Positions 44,522-56,400 are shown, counted from the stretch's first letter. The stretch is 64,000 nt of DNA from Candidatus Thorarchaeota archaeon (GCA_029855935.1 JAGSHN010000027.1:1-64000); one strand, 5' to 3'. Notes: generated by a model not told the origin, from the sequence alone. Translations and numbers: made by a program.

Positions 44522-45541
44522 ATGGCAGACCCGTATGAGATAGCAGCCAGCAACGCCGAAGAGATCGTCACCGAAGAGGAGATTCGCAAGATCCTCGACA
44601 GCGGAGAGGGTTTCAATTTCTACTATGGGACAGCACCAACGGGACCATTCCATTTCGCCTATCTCATACCTCTCAACAAGCTGGTTCAGTTGACCGAGAT
44701 AGGGGGACGTGGCACCATCCTGCTTGCCGACTATCACGCTCACCTCGACGACCGCAAGACAAGCTTCGAGGAGATGGACCTGCGTTCCAAGTACTACGAG
44801 GAGTGCATAAGGGGTGTTCTCGGCGAGCACGCCAACAGGCTCGCGTTCGTGAGAGGCTCCTCATATCAGCACAAGAGAGACTACGTAGAGGATCTATACA
44901 AGATTGCAGCCCGCGTCACGACAAAGAGAGCATTGAGAGCTGCAAGCGAGGTGGTCCGCATCAGGGGAGATGCCAAGGTCTCGGAACTCATGTACCCGCT
45001 TCTTCAGATCCTCGATGTCAAGTATCTGAAGGCGGACATTACCGTCGGCGGCATCGACCAGCGGAATATCTACATGCTCGGTCGAGAGGTCCTCGAGACC
45101 GTCGGCTACAAGAAGGGGGCCTACATCTTCATGCCACTACTGCCGTCACTACGTGGTGGCGGACAGAAGATGTCTGCGAGTGACCCGCTCTCACACATCC
45201 GCGTGACCGACTCGCCTGAGGAGATACGGACGACAATAAGAAAGGCCTACTGTCCTGCAGGCGTCCTTGAGCAGAACCCGATAACCGCGACCGTTCGATA
45301 CATCCTGATGCCCAGGTTTGGAAAGATACTGATTCGACGAAAGGAGAAGTTCGGGGGCGACATCGAGTTCGACTCTGTTGAGGAGTTTGAAAATGCCTAT
45401 GCAGACAAGGCCGTTCATCCTCTCGACCTGAAAGAGGCCGTGGCAGAGGGTCTGATTGAGCTTCTCAGGCCAGCGAGAGAGTACTTCGAGAAACACCCAG
45501 ACCTTCTCGAAGAGGTTGAGAAGACGTTTTCCCAGGAGTGA
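44522..45541 (+). CDS. tyrS: Tyrosyl-tRNA synthetase, archaeal type
   Basis: A 339-residue class I aminoacyl-tRNA synthetase that charges tRNA-Tyr. The tyrosine/ATP site is seen in FYYGTAPTGPFHFAYLIP (HIGH-like motif), ILLADYHAHLDD and VGGIDQRNIYMLGRE. The KMSKS-type loop is GGQKMSASDPLSHIRV. The short length and the lack of an S4 domain are those of archaeal/eukaryotic TyrRS rather than the bacterial enzyme of about 420 residues. Tyrosine specificity, as against TrpRS, is suggested by the YYG, ADYHAHLDD and GGIDQRN segments. It is monocistronic with its own promoter and convergent with the giant surface-protein operon. Confidence 0.93.
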   Translation: MADPYEIAASNAEEIVTEEEIRKILDSGEGFNFYYGTAPTGPFHFAYLIPLNKLVQLTEIGGRGTILLADYHAHLDDRKTSFEEMDLRSKYYEECIRGVLGEHANRLAFVRGSSYQHKRDYVEDLYKIAARVTTKRALRAASEVVRIRGDAKVSELMYPLLQILDVKYLKADITVGGIDQRNIYMLGREVLETVGYKKGAYIFMPLLPSLRGGGQKMSASDPLSHIRVTDSPEEIRTTIRKAYCPAGVLEQNPITATVRYILMPRFGKILIRRKEKFGGDIEFDSVEEFENAYADKAVHPLDLKEAVAEGLIELLRPAREYFEKHPDLLEEVEKTFSQE

Positions 45542-45693
45542 GGAACTCCTCGTTCTGCATATCTCTTGCTGGAGGACCCAGCTGGAGAGACCAGAACCTC
45601 TCACTCATAGCGATGTACACCTGAGTGGAGGCGCGGCCGGGCCGGACACCCGCTTCGGGGCTCGACCCAGCCTTGCCAACTCCTCGCATCCAA

Positions 45694-48600
45694 TCAGTCG
45701 AGGTCAAGCCCAATACTGCGCAACAGTGCCTCAAGGTCGGCCTTTGAGAGTGTCTTTGCCTGTTCGAGTATGATCTCAATCTCATCGGGACCTATGCCCT
45801 TCTGCTCCAGTCTCCTGCGCAGTTCCTCAAGCTGCTCCGGATGCTCCGCCAGGGCCGGCTCACGGACCTCCTGTACCTTACCCTCGGCCTCGGCAATGGC
45901 CTCGGCTCGACGCTGCTCCTCCTGGGCGATGACCTCCCGGAGGAAGCCGACACGCTCGCTGGGCTTCATCCTCGCGAGGTCAGACCTGAAGGCCTCAATC
46001 TCCTCGTCACCAAGACCGGTCAGCTGAGCGAGGTACTCCAGTAGCTCCTCGACCTCTGGTACCACAGCCTTGATTGGATATCCATCAACATCCTCCGACT
46101 CCTTGGCGAGGTTGACAGGAGCCAGCTCTTCATTCGCCATCTCTAGTAGGACGTCCTGCCGCGACCTCACAGGTGGTGCCTTGGGCACCTTGCCGCGCTT
46201 CAGCGCGCCGAGCATTCTGTTGATGTAGCGGATCATCTTTGGCACGCTGAGAACCTTGACATAGAGTAGGAGCAGTAGCGCAAGGATGACCAGAGAGGAG
46301 CCACCGTAGACGGCCACGTTCTGAGCAAAGATCTGCGCCTCACTTGGGCTGGAGTAGATTGTGAATGCGACCTGCTGTGAGACGAAGTCGTCCTTTGAGA
46401 GAGTGACGACAAAGTAGAACGTGCCGGGGTCAGTCACCTGCACAATGAAGACGTACGTGCCGTTGCCAGTGTTGCGTGTGAAGTCGGGGTAGAAGGTGAG
46501 ATTTCCATCGCCACTAATGCCGACCTCATAGTCGGCGTCGTCAATGCCCACGTTGTGGTCGAGGTCCCAGTACTGGACCGTTATCTCAAGACTCGCTCCT
46601 GGGTAGGTCCGAATCTCCTGAGTGGACACGTAGTAGGTCGTCAGCACCTGACGTACCGTGATCTGCACGGTCTTCACCGGGATGAGATAGTAGGGCCCAG
46701 AGAACACAAGATCGACTCGGTAGGTGTCAATCGGCAGGTCTCCGCTCACTGAGAGGAGGTAGGAACCGTTCTCCATCTGGGTCAGAGGAGCAATACCGAT
46801 TCCCTGCCAGTGAGCCTCGGCCACAAGATCAGTGATGATCTCGTCTGTAAGGTCATTGCGCACCGTGAACGCCAGAGAGGCGGTCTCATTGATAGGCAGC
46901 GAGTACGCTCCGACGCCGAGTATAGTGGCCGGAGTCCTGAGCATCACAAGGTTTAGCTCGATTGTGCCAGTCGCATAGTTTGGCACAGTCATCGACACTG
47001 ATACGATGTAGGTACGTGGATTGGTCACATTGACGACCACTGTGATCAGGTACGTGCCATTGCCGAGGTCGGTCACAACAGCGGGGCCACCAGACCAGCT
47101 CGCCGTCACTGAGGCACCGACCACGGGCTGATCGTTGTGGACGTCCCAGTACAACGTCCTGAACTGCACGGTGTCGCCGTAGTAGCCGGACAGAGTCGGC
47201 GCAGTCGAGTTGAGTACCGTGGGGACCTCGAAGACGTTGAATGACACTGTGCGTCGTGCTGTGGCGTAGCCATCCCGGGCTGCAATGACCGACAGCTCAA
47301 GACTGCCAGTGCTGAGCCGACTGGTGTTCACGGTTGTCACATATGTGCCATCAGGCTGCTCGTGGAGCAGACCTGACAGACCGCCCACCACGTAGGTCAC
47401 GCTCGCGCCCGTGACTCGTGTGCCCACAAAGGTATCGTTGTATTCAACAACGAGCTGGACAATGTCACCATAGTATGAGTTGACGAGTATCGCGCCACCA
47501 TTCAGCGTGAGCGATGTCGGTGTAGGCAATACTATGATCGTCACAGGAGTGTCGAGGAAGTCGTAGTTTGGTGCCAGAGCATGTAGTGTCGCCTGATAGT
47601 CGCCAATGGCGAATCCTGTGGAGTTGATGTAGCCGACGTAGTACCCTGGCGTACCGTTCGCATACAGGTGCGCGACTTTGTCGCCCCACAGGAGCGTGAC
47701 ATTGGCATCCTCGATCGGTACATTCCGCGCTGTGGCATTCAGGTACACCCAGAACTCGTTGAGGCCCGACGGATAGACATCCACAACAGAGGACATCGCC
47801 ACTATCGATCCCGAAGCCTTTGTGACAACCAAGGTAAAGGTTGCAGAGCGGGGCTGATAGAACTGCTTGGACGCCACGACCACAGGCTCGTAAGTACCAT
47901 ACCTCTGAGTGGCGGTGTCTAGATGAAGGACGTAGGTGCCGTTGCCAAGGTCGACAAAGGGATAGACCGTACCGTTCCACTGCAGCTCCACCGTCATCTC
48001 TGGGACGGGCGTATTCGTCAACGCCTCGACGACATCGGCGCGAATATCAATGAACTCGCCCCACTCAGCATAGTATGTGGTCTTTGATAGAGTGAGATCG
48101 ACTGTCAGTGCTGCAGGCTGGATCATCACAGTCGCTGTTGCCTGGCGGTAGTCCGTCTTCGTCGCCCACACGGCAAAATAGTACTGCTGAGCCAGCAGAC
48201 CAGTCGTATTGATGGTCAGCTGATAGACGCCACCACCTATCTCCATAATCGTGACCGGAGTGCCATACAGTGACGTCCAGTTGGTCTCCACCGTGGCCCC
48301 AGTCACAACAGTGTCGTGGTCGGAGTCGTACAACGTGACATTGACCACATGTAGGGCTCCCACAGGTAGTGAGGCTGGCGATGGTGCCTCGGTGACCAGT
48401 GTAGTCTGGATGAGCCGGATCACTGCACGGATGTCATACGCCGAGCGCTCAGCATAGTATGGATAGCCCGGGCGACTCGCAGTGAGATTGAAGAAGATAG
48501 AGCCAGTACCGAGGAACTGCGAGGTGGGTATCTCAAGGAGGTAAGAACCGTCGCCGTTGTCGGTGATGTTGTAGATGCCCGGCGAGATATTGAGGAATGC

Positions 48601-51600
48601 GACCGACACGGACGCACCGCTTATGCCAGCTCCGGAGATGAAGTCTGTGTACTCGAACACGATGGATATGTTGTCGCCGTAGGGCGTGGTACCGACAAGC
48701 GGAAACAGTATCTGAGTGGGCCGCTCGGTCGTCGTGGCATAGGTCGTCGCGTTGCGTGCTGCATAGTACGGAGGCTGGCCTGTCTTGTCGATGGTCACAT
48801 AGATGGGAACATTCGATACAAGGTGAGTGGAGTTCAACAGGGTGGAGTTGAAGCTTATCGCGTACTCCGTGCCGAGAGAGGCAAGAGAGTAGTCACCAGA
48901 GCCTATCGGTGTCTGGGCTGGTCCAAAGGTCAGAGCAATGTTCGACTTGGTGATCGATATCGCCTGGCCCGTGAGGAAGTCACTGAACTTGAACTGGAAT
49001 GTCACATTCTCAAGGAACGGTGTGTTGCCCGGCGTCTGGGTGATCAGAATCTGCGTCGGGCGCTCGCCTACACGAATGTAGATCACCCTATGTGCTGGCG
49101 CGTAGAATGGCACGCCCGACCAGCTCAAAGACACATTCACCGGGAAGGCCCCGAGGGAGCCCAGAGACTCACTATCGACGAGAATCCTGAACTGTCCGTT
49201 GCCCAGTGGCACAACCCAGTAGTCAGTGCCCTCAACGAGCGGGCTGACGGATGAGTTTGAGCAGGACACCACCACAGTTGCTCCGTCGATGGGAGAGCCA
49301 TCATTGTCGTCTGTGTACGTGACCACGAAGGTCGCATTCTCAAGGTAGTACGTCAGATCGGGTATCTCATATGCAAGCTGGGTGGCCCGCTCTGAAACAG
49401 CGAACCCGAACACATCGCTGGCATCCGCCTCATAGTTCGAGCCAGTGTAGACAATGGTCGCATTGAGAGTGAAGACGCCATCCGATGGGAACCCTGTGGT
49501 GTTGAGAACGACCTCGTACTGCCCGTTCCCAAGATACGTCACCGTGTAGTAACCTGCCAATGAGGCGTTCAGCGTCAGTGTTCCCGTCATTCCACTGGAC
49601 GACCCAGAGATCAGGTCGGTGTAGGTGAAGACCACAGTCACGTTCATTCCCCACTGGCCCGGCTCGAAGGAACCGTGTGTCAGCTGAGTGTTGCGAAGCG
49701 TGACCCGCAGGGTGAACGACTGGTTTGCCAAGTCCCTGTAGTAAGGCTCACCGCTCCACCCGATGTTCAGGTGCAGCGTGAACGTGCCGACGCCTCCCAG
49801 AGACTGTGTGTCGATCAGCATCGTGAAGAACCGGCTGGAGTCATCGTAGGACAGTGAGTAGGAGACCCAGCCCTCCGCCAGAGAGATCGAGATGGCTGAG
49901 CTGTTGGCAATCCGCTCCGACGAGAGCGAGTCAACGTAGCTGAAATAGAAAGTGGCACTCTCACCAAAGGGCGCAGGCTCAATCGGCACGTAGTCCAGAT
50001 ACGTGAGCCGTTCAAGCACCACGAGGCTGACGGTCATGCTCCTGTTCTCATACAGGGGGGCCTGACCAGAGCGCCACGTGAAGTTCAGTCTAAACTCGAA
50101 TGTCCCAGTTATGAGGAATCTTGATGTGTTGAGCCTGAACTCGTACGTCCCGGGCGATCCACCGAGCTCTGATACGACGAAGTCGGCCTGCGTCACAGGG
50201 TGACCAGCAGTGATTGGTGTGATGTAGACGAACACGTCTCCTGTGGAGTTGGATATGCGGGTTGAGTTGACCTTGTCCCAGTAGACCACCGTGAACGTGA
50301 AGTTCTCAAGATAGTACTTTGCCGTGGGCGCCTGTTCCAAGTAGATGCTCGTGTCAGTACCGAGGATACGCACCGATGTATGGATTGTCCCGTTGTAGTA
50401 CGTCGGTACCGGGCCGGTCCACCGGACTTCGATGGTGATGTCTTTCCAGCCAATCGTTCCCCACTGGTCAGCAGAGAATGTGATGTTGTAGTGGCCTGTG
50501 CCCAGCGTCGAACTCGAGACGCTCCACGTGAGAGTGGCCGTCGGCGACGAAACGGTGATACGGACATACCCGGTGAGGTTGTCGATGCCCACGCCGAGAT
50601 CCAGATCGCGGTACTCCACGAGCACGATCACAGTGCCCGTGTATGGTGTCTGGTCCACAGGCTTGTCAAGCACAAAGAGTGTGTCGTGGCTTCTGATCTG
50701 CACCTCGACAATGAATGTGTGATTCTGATAGTTGGGTCGTGATACGTCGAACTGCACAGTGTAGAAGCCGCCCGGTGAATTGACCGGGTCGTCGTCCTCC
50801 GTGAACAGTGTTATCTCGTACTCACCGGGCGAGACCTCAATGACCGTGTAGTTCTTCTCGCCAGTGGTGTGGAAGCTGGTCCAGTTGCAGACAATCGAGT
50901 TGTTGGCGCCAGTCACCGGCACATTCGAGTCCGTGTCTGTCCACGTCAGACGGAACGAACGCGACTCGCCCACAGGTATTGAGAGCTGATTGGCCGTGTA
51001 GGAGATGGTATTGTAGATCTCGCGTACGTCAACGTACAGGATGAGGCTCTTTGCCACAACAAACGGTGCTGTGGCCTGTACGAGTATGGGGTATTCTCCT
51101 ATCGGGATGCCAGCCGTTGAGAGCGTCACATCATAGAGGCCACCACCGACCTCAGCCACTGTATACGAGGCAGTCCAGTTGCACGTGATGGTTGCACCTG
51201 TTATGCCTGTCCCGTTCACGTTGGTATAGTTGACTCTGAATGTCTGGTCAAGACCAACGGCATTTGAGATTCCAGGATAGTCAGGTGACTCTAGGGTGGC
51301 GTCATAGTAGACGTTGAAGATGATCTGGGCAGTGGAGACGTCATACGCAGTGCGCGACCACGATATGTCCATTGTGAACTGGCCCTTGCCGGGCACAGTG
51401 CTTGTGTCAATGACCTTCGTGTACTCACCGTTGCCGCTATCATCGAATGTACCTGACCCACCAGCCCACGTGTAGCTCATAGTCCCACCCGGGACCAGCA
51501 CGTTGCTGTCTGTGTCATTGACCTTCAGAATCACTAGGACGAGGTTCTCATAGGTGGTGTTGGTCACCCACGTGGACACCGCGTCCGAGAGATATGACAT

Positions 51601-53430
51601 CACAATATTCGAGGTATGTCTGACAGTAAACGGTCTCTTGAAGAAACCGACATTCTGAACAGAGCCGCTTGCCCCCTCGTCGGTGGCATAGGCCTGAACC
51701 ATCCAGTTGCCAGCCGGAGCTGTGGAGCCGTCCATGACAAATACCGAGGAGGTGGCATAGCCCAGAGCGTCCACTGTGGCGTTCTCGGTGTACCAAGTGC
51801 TGCCGTCGGGAGCGAATATCGTGATGTTGACAACCGAGTTTGTGTACTGTGAGCCAGCGTAGACCCGGACCTGGCTGGAGTTGCCCGCACGCAGCTCGAC
51901 AGTGCGCGACCACGTCGCGGTGTTCGGATCATACAACTTAAGGTCTGTGATCATATTGGGCGCAGTGCTCAGTATGCGCCAGTACCCGTACCGACCTGCC
52001 TCGGTCGTCACCTCGTATGCTGAGACGTTCAGGTACCCGTCACCGGGGTCGCCACCACTCCACCCACTGGTGAGATTCTGCGAACTCGTCAGAGGTCGAG
52101 ATACGTTGAACACGTCTCGCGTCGAGGGAATGGTCATATTGAAGAAGTACCTGTTGACGTAGCCCTCGGGGATGTCAGCGTAGAAGTAGTTGGCAAACTG
52201 CGCGTCGGTGCCATTCTGCACCGTAAACGTCTCACCGTAGGCCGTCGGCGAGATGTCGTAGACCGTCAGCGCGTTGTGCCTGCGGGCGAACATATTGATG
52301 TTGACGTCAAACTCCACGATGATGGGCCTGTTAGGTGTGGGATTGGTCGGTGTCGGCCACCACGAGAAGTTCATCGGAATGGGGTTGCCTGTCCACGGCA
52401 TCTGTGGGTCCTGAGTCAGAGAGCCGGTGCCAGTCGTGGTGCCATCGAGGACCGACTCTTCATTCATCTTCAGGTTTACATCTGACGGATTGGCGAGCGT
52501 CTTCACGTAAAGCTCGACATTGTCGAACTTGGCCCTTGGAGCGATGTCAGGATCGTACCCTACGTTCTGCTTGCTCCAGAGGCCCACCTCAATAGACACA
52601 GAGGGCAGGGAGAAGATGTCGCTGGGCACTGACACGAGGCCGGAATCAAACCATGTCTCCTCAGCCCCAATGTCATCGAAGACGAGCTGCCAGACCATAG
52701 AGCCCTCGACACGAGCGTACACTGCAAAGGAACCAGTCATTCCATAGTGGGTGTCATCCCGAGTGTCTGCCCAGTAGTCAAGCCGTAGACCCGCCCAGAC
52801 CACGGGGCCTCTGTCTACAGTCATTGTCTGTGTCGCGTAGGCATAGTCCCCAGCGTCATAACCGTACGGCGCGGACTGCGAGTTGCTGTTGATCTCGACA
52901 TCCACGCACGGTCCGCCACTGGCGTCGCCTGTGGAGTTGTATGACGCTGCAGGAGTGCTGGAGCCACCAGCACCAGTGGTAGCGTAGGTCCAGTCATTCT
53001 GGGTCGCAAAGTCCGGACTATGGACCCACGTCCTGTTCTCGGTGAGCTGAGTCACCTGCAGCTCCGCGTGGTACGCCTCCCAGTCCGGGCCCAGAGACAC
53101 GTTGACCGCAGAGCCGACCGTCGTGTTGTCGGTGTTGTAGCGCAGCGAGACCGCGTCTACAATGGTCGTGCTGTTGCCGTATTCGGCACCAACCCGCGGG
53201 GACGCTATGCCATTCCATTCCACCCAACCCTGGTCTGAGAGAACGAACCTGTGAAGCTCCTCGCCAGGTCCAACCTCGATAGTCTGTCCATTGCCAATGT
53301 CAACTACGCGGTTGGCCCCCTTCTGTCCGTCGGTGGCAGAGGACGGCATCTTGGCCATCTGACCGGCCGAGAGCACAGACACTGTCAGGAACACGAGCAA
53401 CAGGGCAAAGACCACTATCTTCCGCTTCAT
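45694..53430 (-). CDS. Giant Ig-repeat surface receptor B with conserved cytoplasmic tail
   Basis: A 2578-residue type I membrane protein. The ATG at 53430 has GGAG 8 bases upstream and starts a signal peptide (MKRKIVVFALLLVFLTVSVL); a GTG at 53439 in a GTGA overlap is the alternative. Residues about 30-330 form strand-rich, jelly-roll-like domains. About 600 onward holds 17 Ig-like domains of roughly 95-110 residues, each with a Y-x-D in the middle and a G-x-G-x-Y strand late. One membrane helix (SSLVILALLLLLYVKVL) follows, then a tail of about 187 residues. The tail has VPxxxRxIxxM, PVRxRxxxxxM, MKPSERVGFLREVI and IGPDEIEIILEQAK motifs shared with the upstream paralogue. Many N-x-S/T sites fit a glycosylated surface. 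Likely an adhesin or receptor; the ligand is unknown. Confidence 0.92.
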   Translation of the reverse strand: MKRKIVVFALLLVFLTVSVLSAGQMAKMPSSATDGQKGANRVVDIGNGQTIEVGPGEELHRFVLSDQGWVEWNGIASPRVGAEYGNSTTIVDAVSLRYNTDNTTVGSAVNVSLGPDWEAYHAELQVTQLTENRTWVHSPDFATQNDWTYATTGAGGSSTPAASYNSTGDASGGPCVDVEINSNSQSAPYGYDAGDYAYATQTMTVDRGPVVWAGLRLDYWADTRDDTHYGMTGSFAVYARVEGSMVWQLVFDDIGAEETWFDSGLVSVPSDIFSLPSVSIEVGLWSKQNVGYDPDIAPRAKFDNVELYVKTLANPSDVNLKMNEESVLDGTTTGTGSLTQDPQMPWTGNPIPMNFSWWPTPTNPTPNRPIIVEFDVNINMFARRHNALTVYDISPTAYGETFTVQNGTDAQFANYFYADIPEGYVNRYFFNMTIPSTRDVFNVSRPLTSSQNLTSGWSGGDPGDGYLNVSAYEVTTEAGRYGYWRILSTAPNMITDLKLYDPNTATWSRTVELRAGNSSQVRVYAGSQYTNSVVNITIFAPDGSTWYTENATVDALGYATSSVFVMDGSTAPAGNWMVQAYATDEGASGSVQNVGFFKRPFTVRHTSNIVMSYLSDAVSTWVTNTTYENLVLVILKVNDTDSNVLVPGGTMSYTWAGGSGTFDDSGNGEYTKVIDTSTVPGKGQFTMDISWSRTAYDVSTAQIIFNVYYDATLESPDYPGISNAVGLDQTFRVNYTNVNGTGITGATITCNWTASYTVAEVGGGLYDVTLSTAGIPIGEYPILVQATAPFVVAKSLILYVDVREIYNTISYTANQLSIPVGESRSFRLTWTDTDSNVPVTGANNSIVCNWTSFHTTGEKNYTVIEVSPGEYEITLFTEDDDPVNSPGGFYTVQFDVSRPNYQNHTFIVEVQIRSHDTLFVLDKPVDQTPYTGTVIVLVEYRDLDLGVGIDNLTGYVRITVSSPTATLTWSVSSSTLGTGHYNITFSADQWGTIGWKDITIEVRWTGPVPTYYNGTIHTSVRILGTDTSIYLEQAPTAKYYLENFTFTVVYWDKVNSTRISNSTGDVFVYITPITAGHPVTQADFVVSELGGSPGTYEFRLNTSRFLITGTFEFRLNFTWRSGQAPLYENRSMTVSLVVLERLTYLDYVPIEPAPFGESATFYFSYVDSLSSERIANSSAISISLAEGWVSYSLSYDDSSRFFTMLIDTQSLGGVGTFTLHLNIGWSGEPYYRDLANQSFTLRVTLRNTQLTHGSFEPGQWGMNVTVVFTYTDLISGSSSGMTGTLTLNASLAGYYTVTYLGNGQYEVVLNTTGFPSDGVFTLNATIVYTGSNYEADASDVFGFAVSERATQLAYEIPDLTYYLENATFVVTYTDDNDGSPIDGATVVVSCSNSSVSPLVEGTDYWVVPLGNGQFRILVDSESLGSLGAFPVNVSLSWSGVPFYAPAHRVIYIRVGERPTQILITQTPGNTPFLENVTFQFKFSDFLTGQAISITKSNIALTFGPAQTPIGSGDYSLASLGTEYAISFNSTLLNSTHLVSNVPIYVTIDKTGQPPYYAARNATTYATTTERPTQILFPLVGTTPYGDNISIVFEYTDFISGAGISGASVSVAFLNISPGIYNITDNGDGSYLLEIPTSQFLGTGSIFFNLTASRPGYPYYAERSAYDIRAVIRLIQTTLVTEAPSPASLPVGALHVVNVTLYDSDHDTVVTGATVETNWTSLYGTPVTIMEIGGGVYQLTINTTGLLAQQYYFAVWATKTDYRQATATVMIQPAALTVDLTLSKTTYYAEWGEFIDIRADVVEALTNTPVPEMTVELQWNGTVYPFVDLGNGTYVLHLDTATQRYGTYEPVVVASKQFYQPRSATFTLVVTKASGSIVAMSSVVDVYPSGLNEFWVYLNATARNVPIEDANVTLLWGDKVAHLYANGTPGYYVGYINSTGFAIGDYQATLHALAPNYDFLDTPVTIIVLPTPTSLTLNGGAILVNSYYGDIVQLVVEYNDTFVGTRVTGASVTYVVGGLSGLLHEQPDGTYVTTVNTSRLSTGSLELSVIAARDGYATARRTVSFNVFEVPTVLNSTAPTLSGYYGDTVQFRTLYWDVHNDQPVVGASVTASWSGGPAVVTDLGNGTYLITVVVNVTNPRTYIVSVSMTVPNYATGTIELNLVMLRTPATILGVGAYSLPINETASLAFTVRNDLTDEIITDLVAEAHWQGIGIAPLTQMENGSYLLSVSGDLPIDTYRVDLVFSGPYYLIPVKTVQITVRQVLTTYYVSTQEIRTYPGASLEITVQYWDLDHNVGIDDADYEVGISGDGNLTFYPDFTRNTGNGTYVFIVQVTDPGTFYFVVTLSKDDFVSQQVAFTIYSSPSEAQIFAQNVAVYGGSSLVILALLLLLYVKVLSVPKMIRYINRMLGALKRGKVPKAPPVRSRQDVLLEMANEELAPVNLAKESEDVDGYPIKAVVPEVEELLEYLAQLTGLGDEEIEAFRSDLARMKPSERVGFLREVIAQEEQRRAEAIAEAEGKVQEVREPALAEHPEQLEELRRRLEQKGIGPDEIEIILEQAKTLSKADLEALLRSIGLDLD

Positions 53431-53435
53431 CTCTC

Positions 53436-56400
53436 TCACTCCTCCTCACCCTTCAGCTGCCGCAGCAGCGCGTCTATCTCGGCCTTGGTCAGGGCCTTCG
53501 CCTGTTCCACAATCAGATCTACCTCATCAGGCTCGATACCGAGGCCGAGTAGCTCTTGTCGAAGCTGCTCCAGCTCCTCCTCTGTCAGCGCCCGTGCCGC
53601 CTCAGGTGGCGCCGCCTCCTCGACTTCGGGCGCGGCTGCGACCTCCTTGGCCCGTCTCGCCCGCTCCTGCCTTATGACCTCACGTAGGAACCCAGCACGC
53701 TCGCTGGGTCTCATCTGGTCGAGGTCTGCACGGAGTGTGTCGATGTCAGACTCCGTGAGGCCGACGAGCTCAGCGAGCTCTGCCAAGAGAGCCTCAACAT
53801 CCAAGGCGGACACATCAACCGTCGACGGGGCCACGTCCTCATCCGTCTTCGTTATGTTGACGGGCTCCACCGACTCGTTCATCATATCAAGAATCATTGT
53901 TCTACGGTCACGCACAGGGGCGGCGGTGGGTACACCACCCTTTCGGAGCACACTCTCCATGTGGCGAATCTTGCGCACGAGAGGCGGCACCGAGAGGACC
54001 TTGATATAGAGCGCCGCAAGACCACTCAGCACAAGAATTGCAGCAGCGAGATAGCCGAAGGACGTGAACAGGGCCTGACGCTCGGGCGTCATCACTGTAT
54101 ACACCACGGCCGTGTACTCCGCCGCCTCGTGATCGCTGACGGACAGACGGATGTGAATCTCGTACGTGTTGAGTCCCGGACCAACAAACCCAAAGACATA
54201 GGTCCCGTTGCCCAGGTCGCGATTGAGGTCGGACACCAGTTCAAGTGTCGTCCCCTCGGTGCTGTTGACGGCACCGGGCAGCGGCCTGTCGTGATCAAGG
54301 TCCCAGTATGTCACTGTCACAGTGAACTCCTCACCCTCGTAGAATGTCGATGGATGACTTGCGACCCGCAGCTCGGTGTGGATGAGCCTTATTGTCATAC
54401 TGCTCCTGATCTCAGCGACAGAGTAGTTACCACGGGTCATGGTGACACGGATGGCGTAAGGTGTAGACCGGACCTCCAACCTCTCAATCCCCGTCGCCTC
54501 AGGACCGAAGGCATAGGAGCCGTTGCCCATTGGGACGAGGCTCACTGCTCCAAACTCCCAGATTGCTGCAGCAGTGCAGTTGGTCACGGGCCGGTCATTG
54601 AGTGTGTCCCACAGGGTGAACACGACAGTGTAGTCATCTCCCACTGGGAAGTCCACAGTGGTCGTGCCACGAATCTCCGTGGGTATCGGTCGCACCACCA
54701 ACCTGACTGAGCTAAACGCCGACTCGTACCTGTCACGAGAGAAGGCGAGGAATATGTCGTAGGCAAGAGGACTTGCTGGTTGAATCGTGGAGTTGATTGT
54801 CAGGACGTAAGTGCCGTTGTGGAGATCCACAAGCTGACCTTGTGTCAGACCTATCTCATAGATGGCTGTGGCATTGGTCACTCCCACATCATTGTGAGTG
54901 TCCCAGAACAGTAGGCGGAACGTAGCATTCCTGCCGTAGTACACCTCTACCTGACCACTACCAAGGACATCAATTCTCGTGGGAATACGTAGTACAGTGA
55001 CCACAAGCTGTGTGGTCGCGGGGGTGTGAGCAGCCTTGCTGGCCGTCACAGTCACGACCCAGCCTCTGACATCCAGATTGGCAGTCGGCACAATAGCGGT
55101 GTAATACCCAGGTTGTGTGGCAGGCTGCATCTGGCCCTCAATGTCTGCGATACGGTAGGTCACGTTTGCCTCAGTCACTGGCACCCCGAGATCGGTGTTG
55201 TTATAGTACACCGTGAGGTTGAACGTATCGCCATAGGTGACCGACAGACTTGTGATGCCCTCAAAGGCCAATAGTTCAGTTGATGCCTCTCTCACCTCAA
55301 TCGAGATTGACGAGCTGGCACTACCGTAGTTCGTCGATGTGGCTTGGAACGTCAGCTGATAGCTCCCGACAGGGACATCCGGTACCGACAGCAGGCCCTC
55401 GTACCGAGCAGTAGTGACGTTCCACACCAAGTAGCCACTCCCGCCAGCCCAGCTGAAGGATATTGATCCGACTGGTATCGACGAACCGTTCGCCGCCACG
55501 GTGTAGTAGGCCAGCAGCTCAGTGGTCTGGCCAAGAGTCAGTGTTGACTGACCTATGGACACCACAAGTGAGGCGGGCACCTTCCCTATCCTGATGTCGA
55601 TGTCGACATCACGGGTCTCGTAGTTGGTGAGCTCCGAATGAAACGTGAGTCTGTAGTCTCCAGCCGAGTAGAGTTTGGTCCTGATTGTAACTTGGTAGAG
55701 ACCACCACCGACCTCCGTCAGCACGTAGATGTCGCCAACCATCTTCAGTGTGACGGAGGCACCAGTCACGGGACTGGCATCTCGGAGATCGGACAGCGTG
55801 ACATTGAAGGTCACGAGGTCGCCGTAGATGATGCTCACAGGCGAGAATGTCACGTCGAGGTCCACAGGTACTGGACTGAGGGCGAAGTCCGCCGTCACTG
55901 TCTTGTTGTAGTGGAGATGACGGGAGGCATTGACATGAAACTCGTAGACGCCAGCAGTGAGCCCAGATGTGTCTATTGTCAAGTGATAGATTCCGTTCCC
56001 CACCTCCGCTATCGAGGAGCTGGTGCCATAGAGCGAGGTCCAGTCAGTGACCACAGTGGCACTCTCGATTCCGAGACCTGTCAGTACGTTCGTGAAGTTT
56101 ACATTGAGAATGACTGTGTCGCCGGAATAGTAGGTCACACCAGCTGGGACCGTCACCTCAAGGCTCGTGGACACAGGGTTCACAATGACAGAGAAGAAGA
56201 CATTCGTCTTGTTCTGATAGAACGGCGAGCCGGTGGAGGTGATGTTGAAGACGAAGTGATATCGTCCTGTCGAGCCAAAGGTGCTGGTGTTGACTCTTAT
56301 CTCATAGATGCCGCCACCAAGGTCCAGCACCCAGCTCTGAATGGGAGTCACATTCAAGCATTTGACGGTCACGGTGGCACCCGGAATCCCAGCGCTGGTG

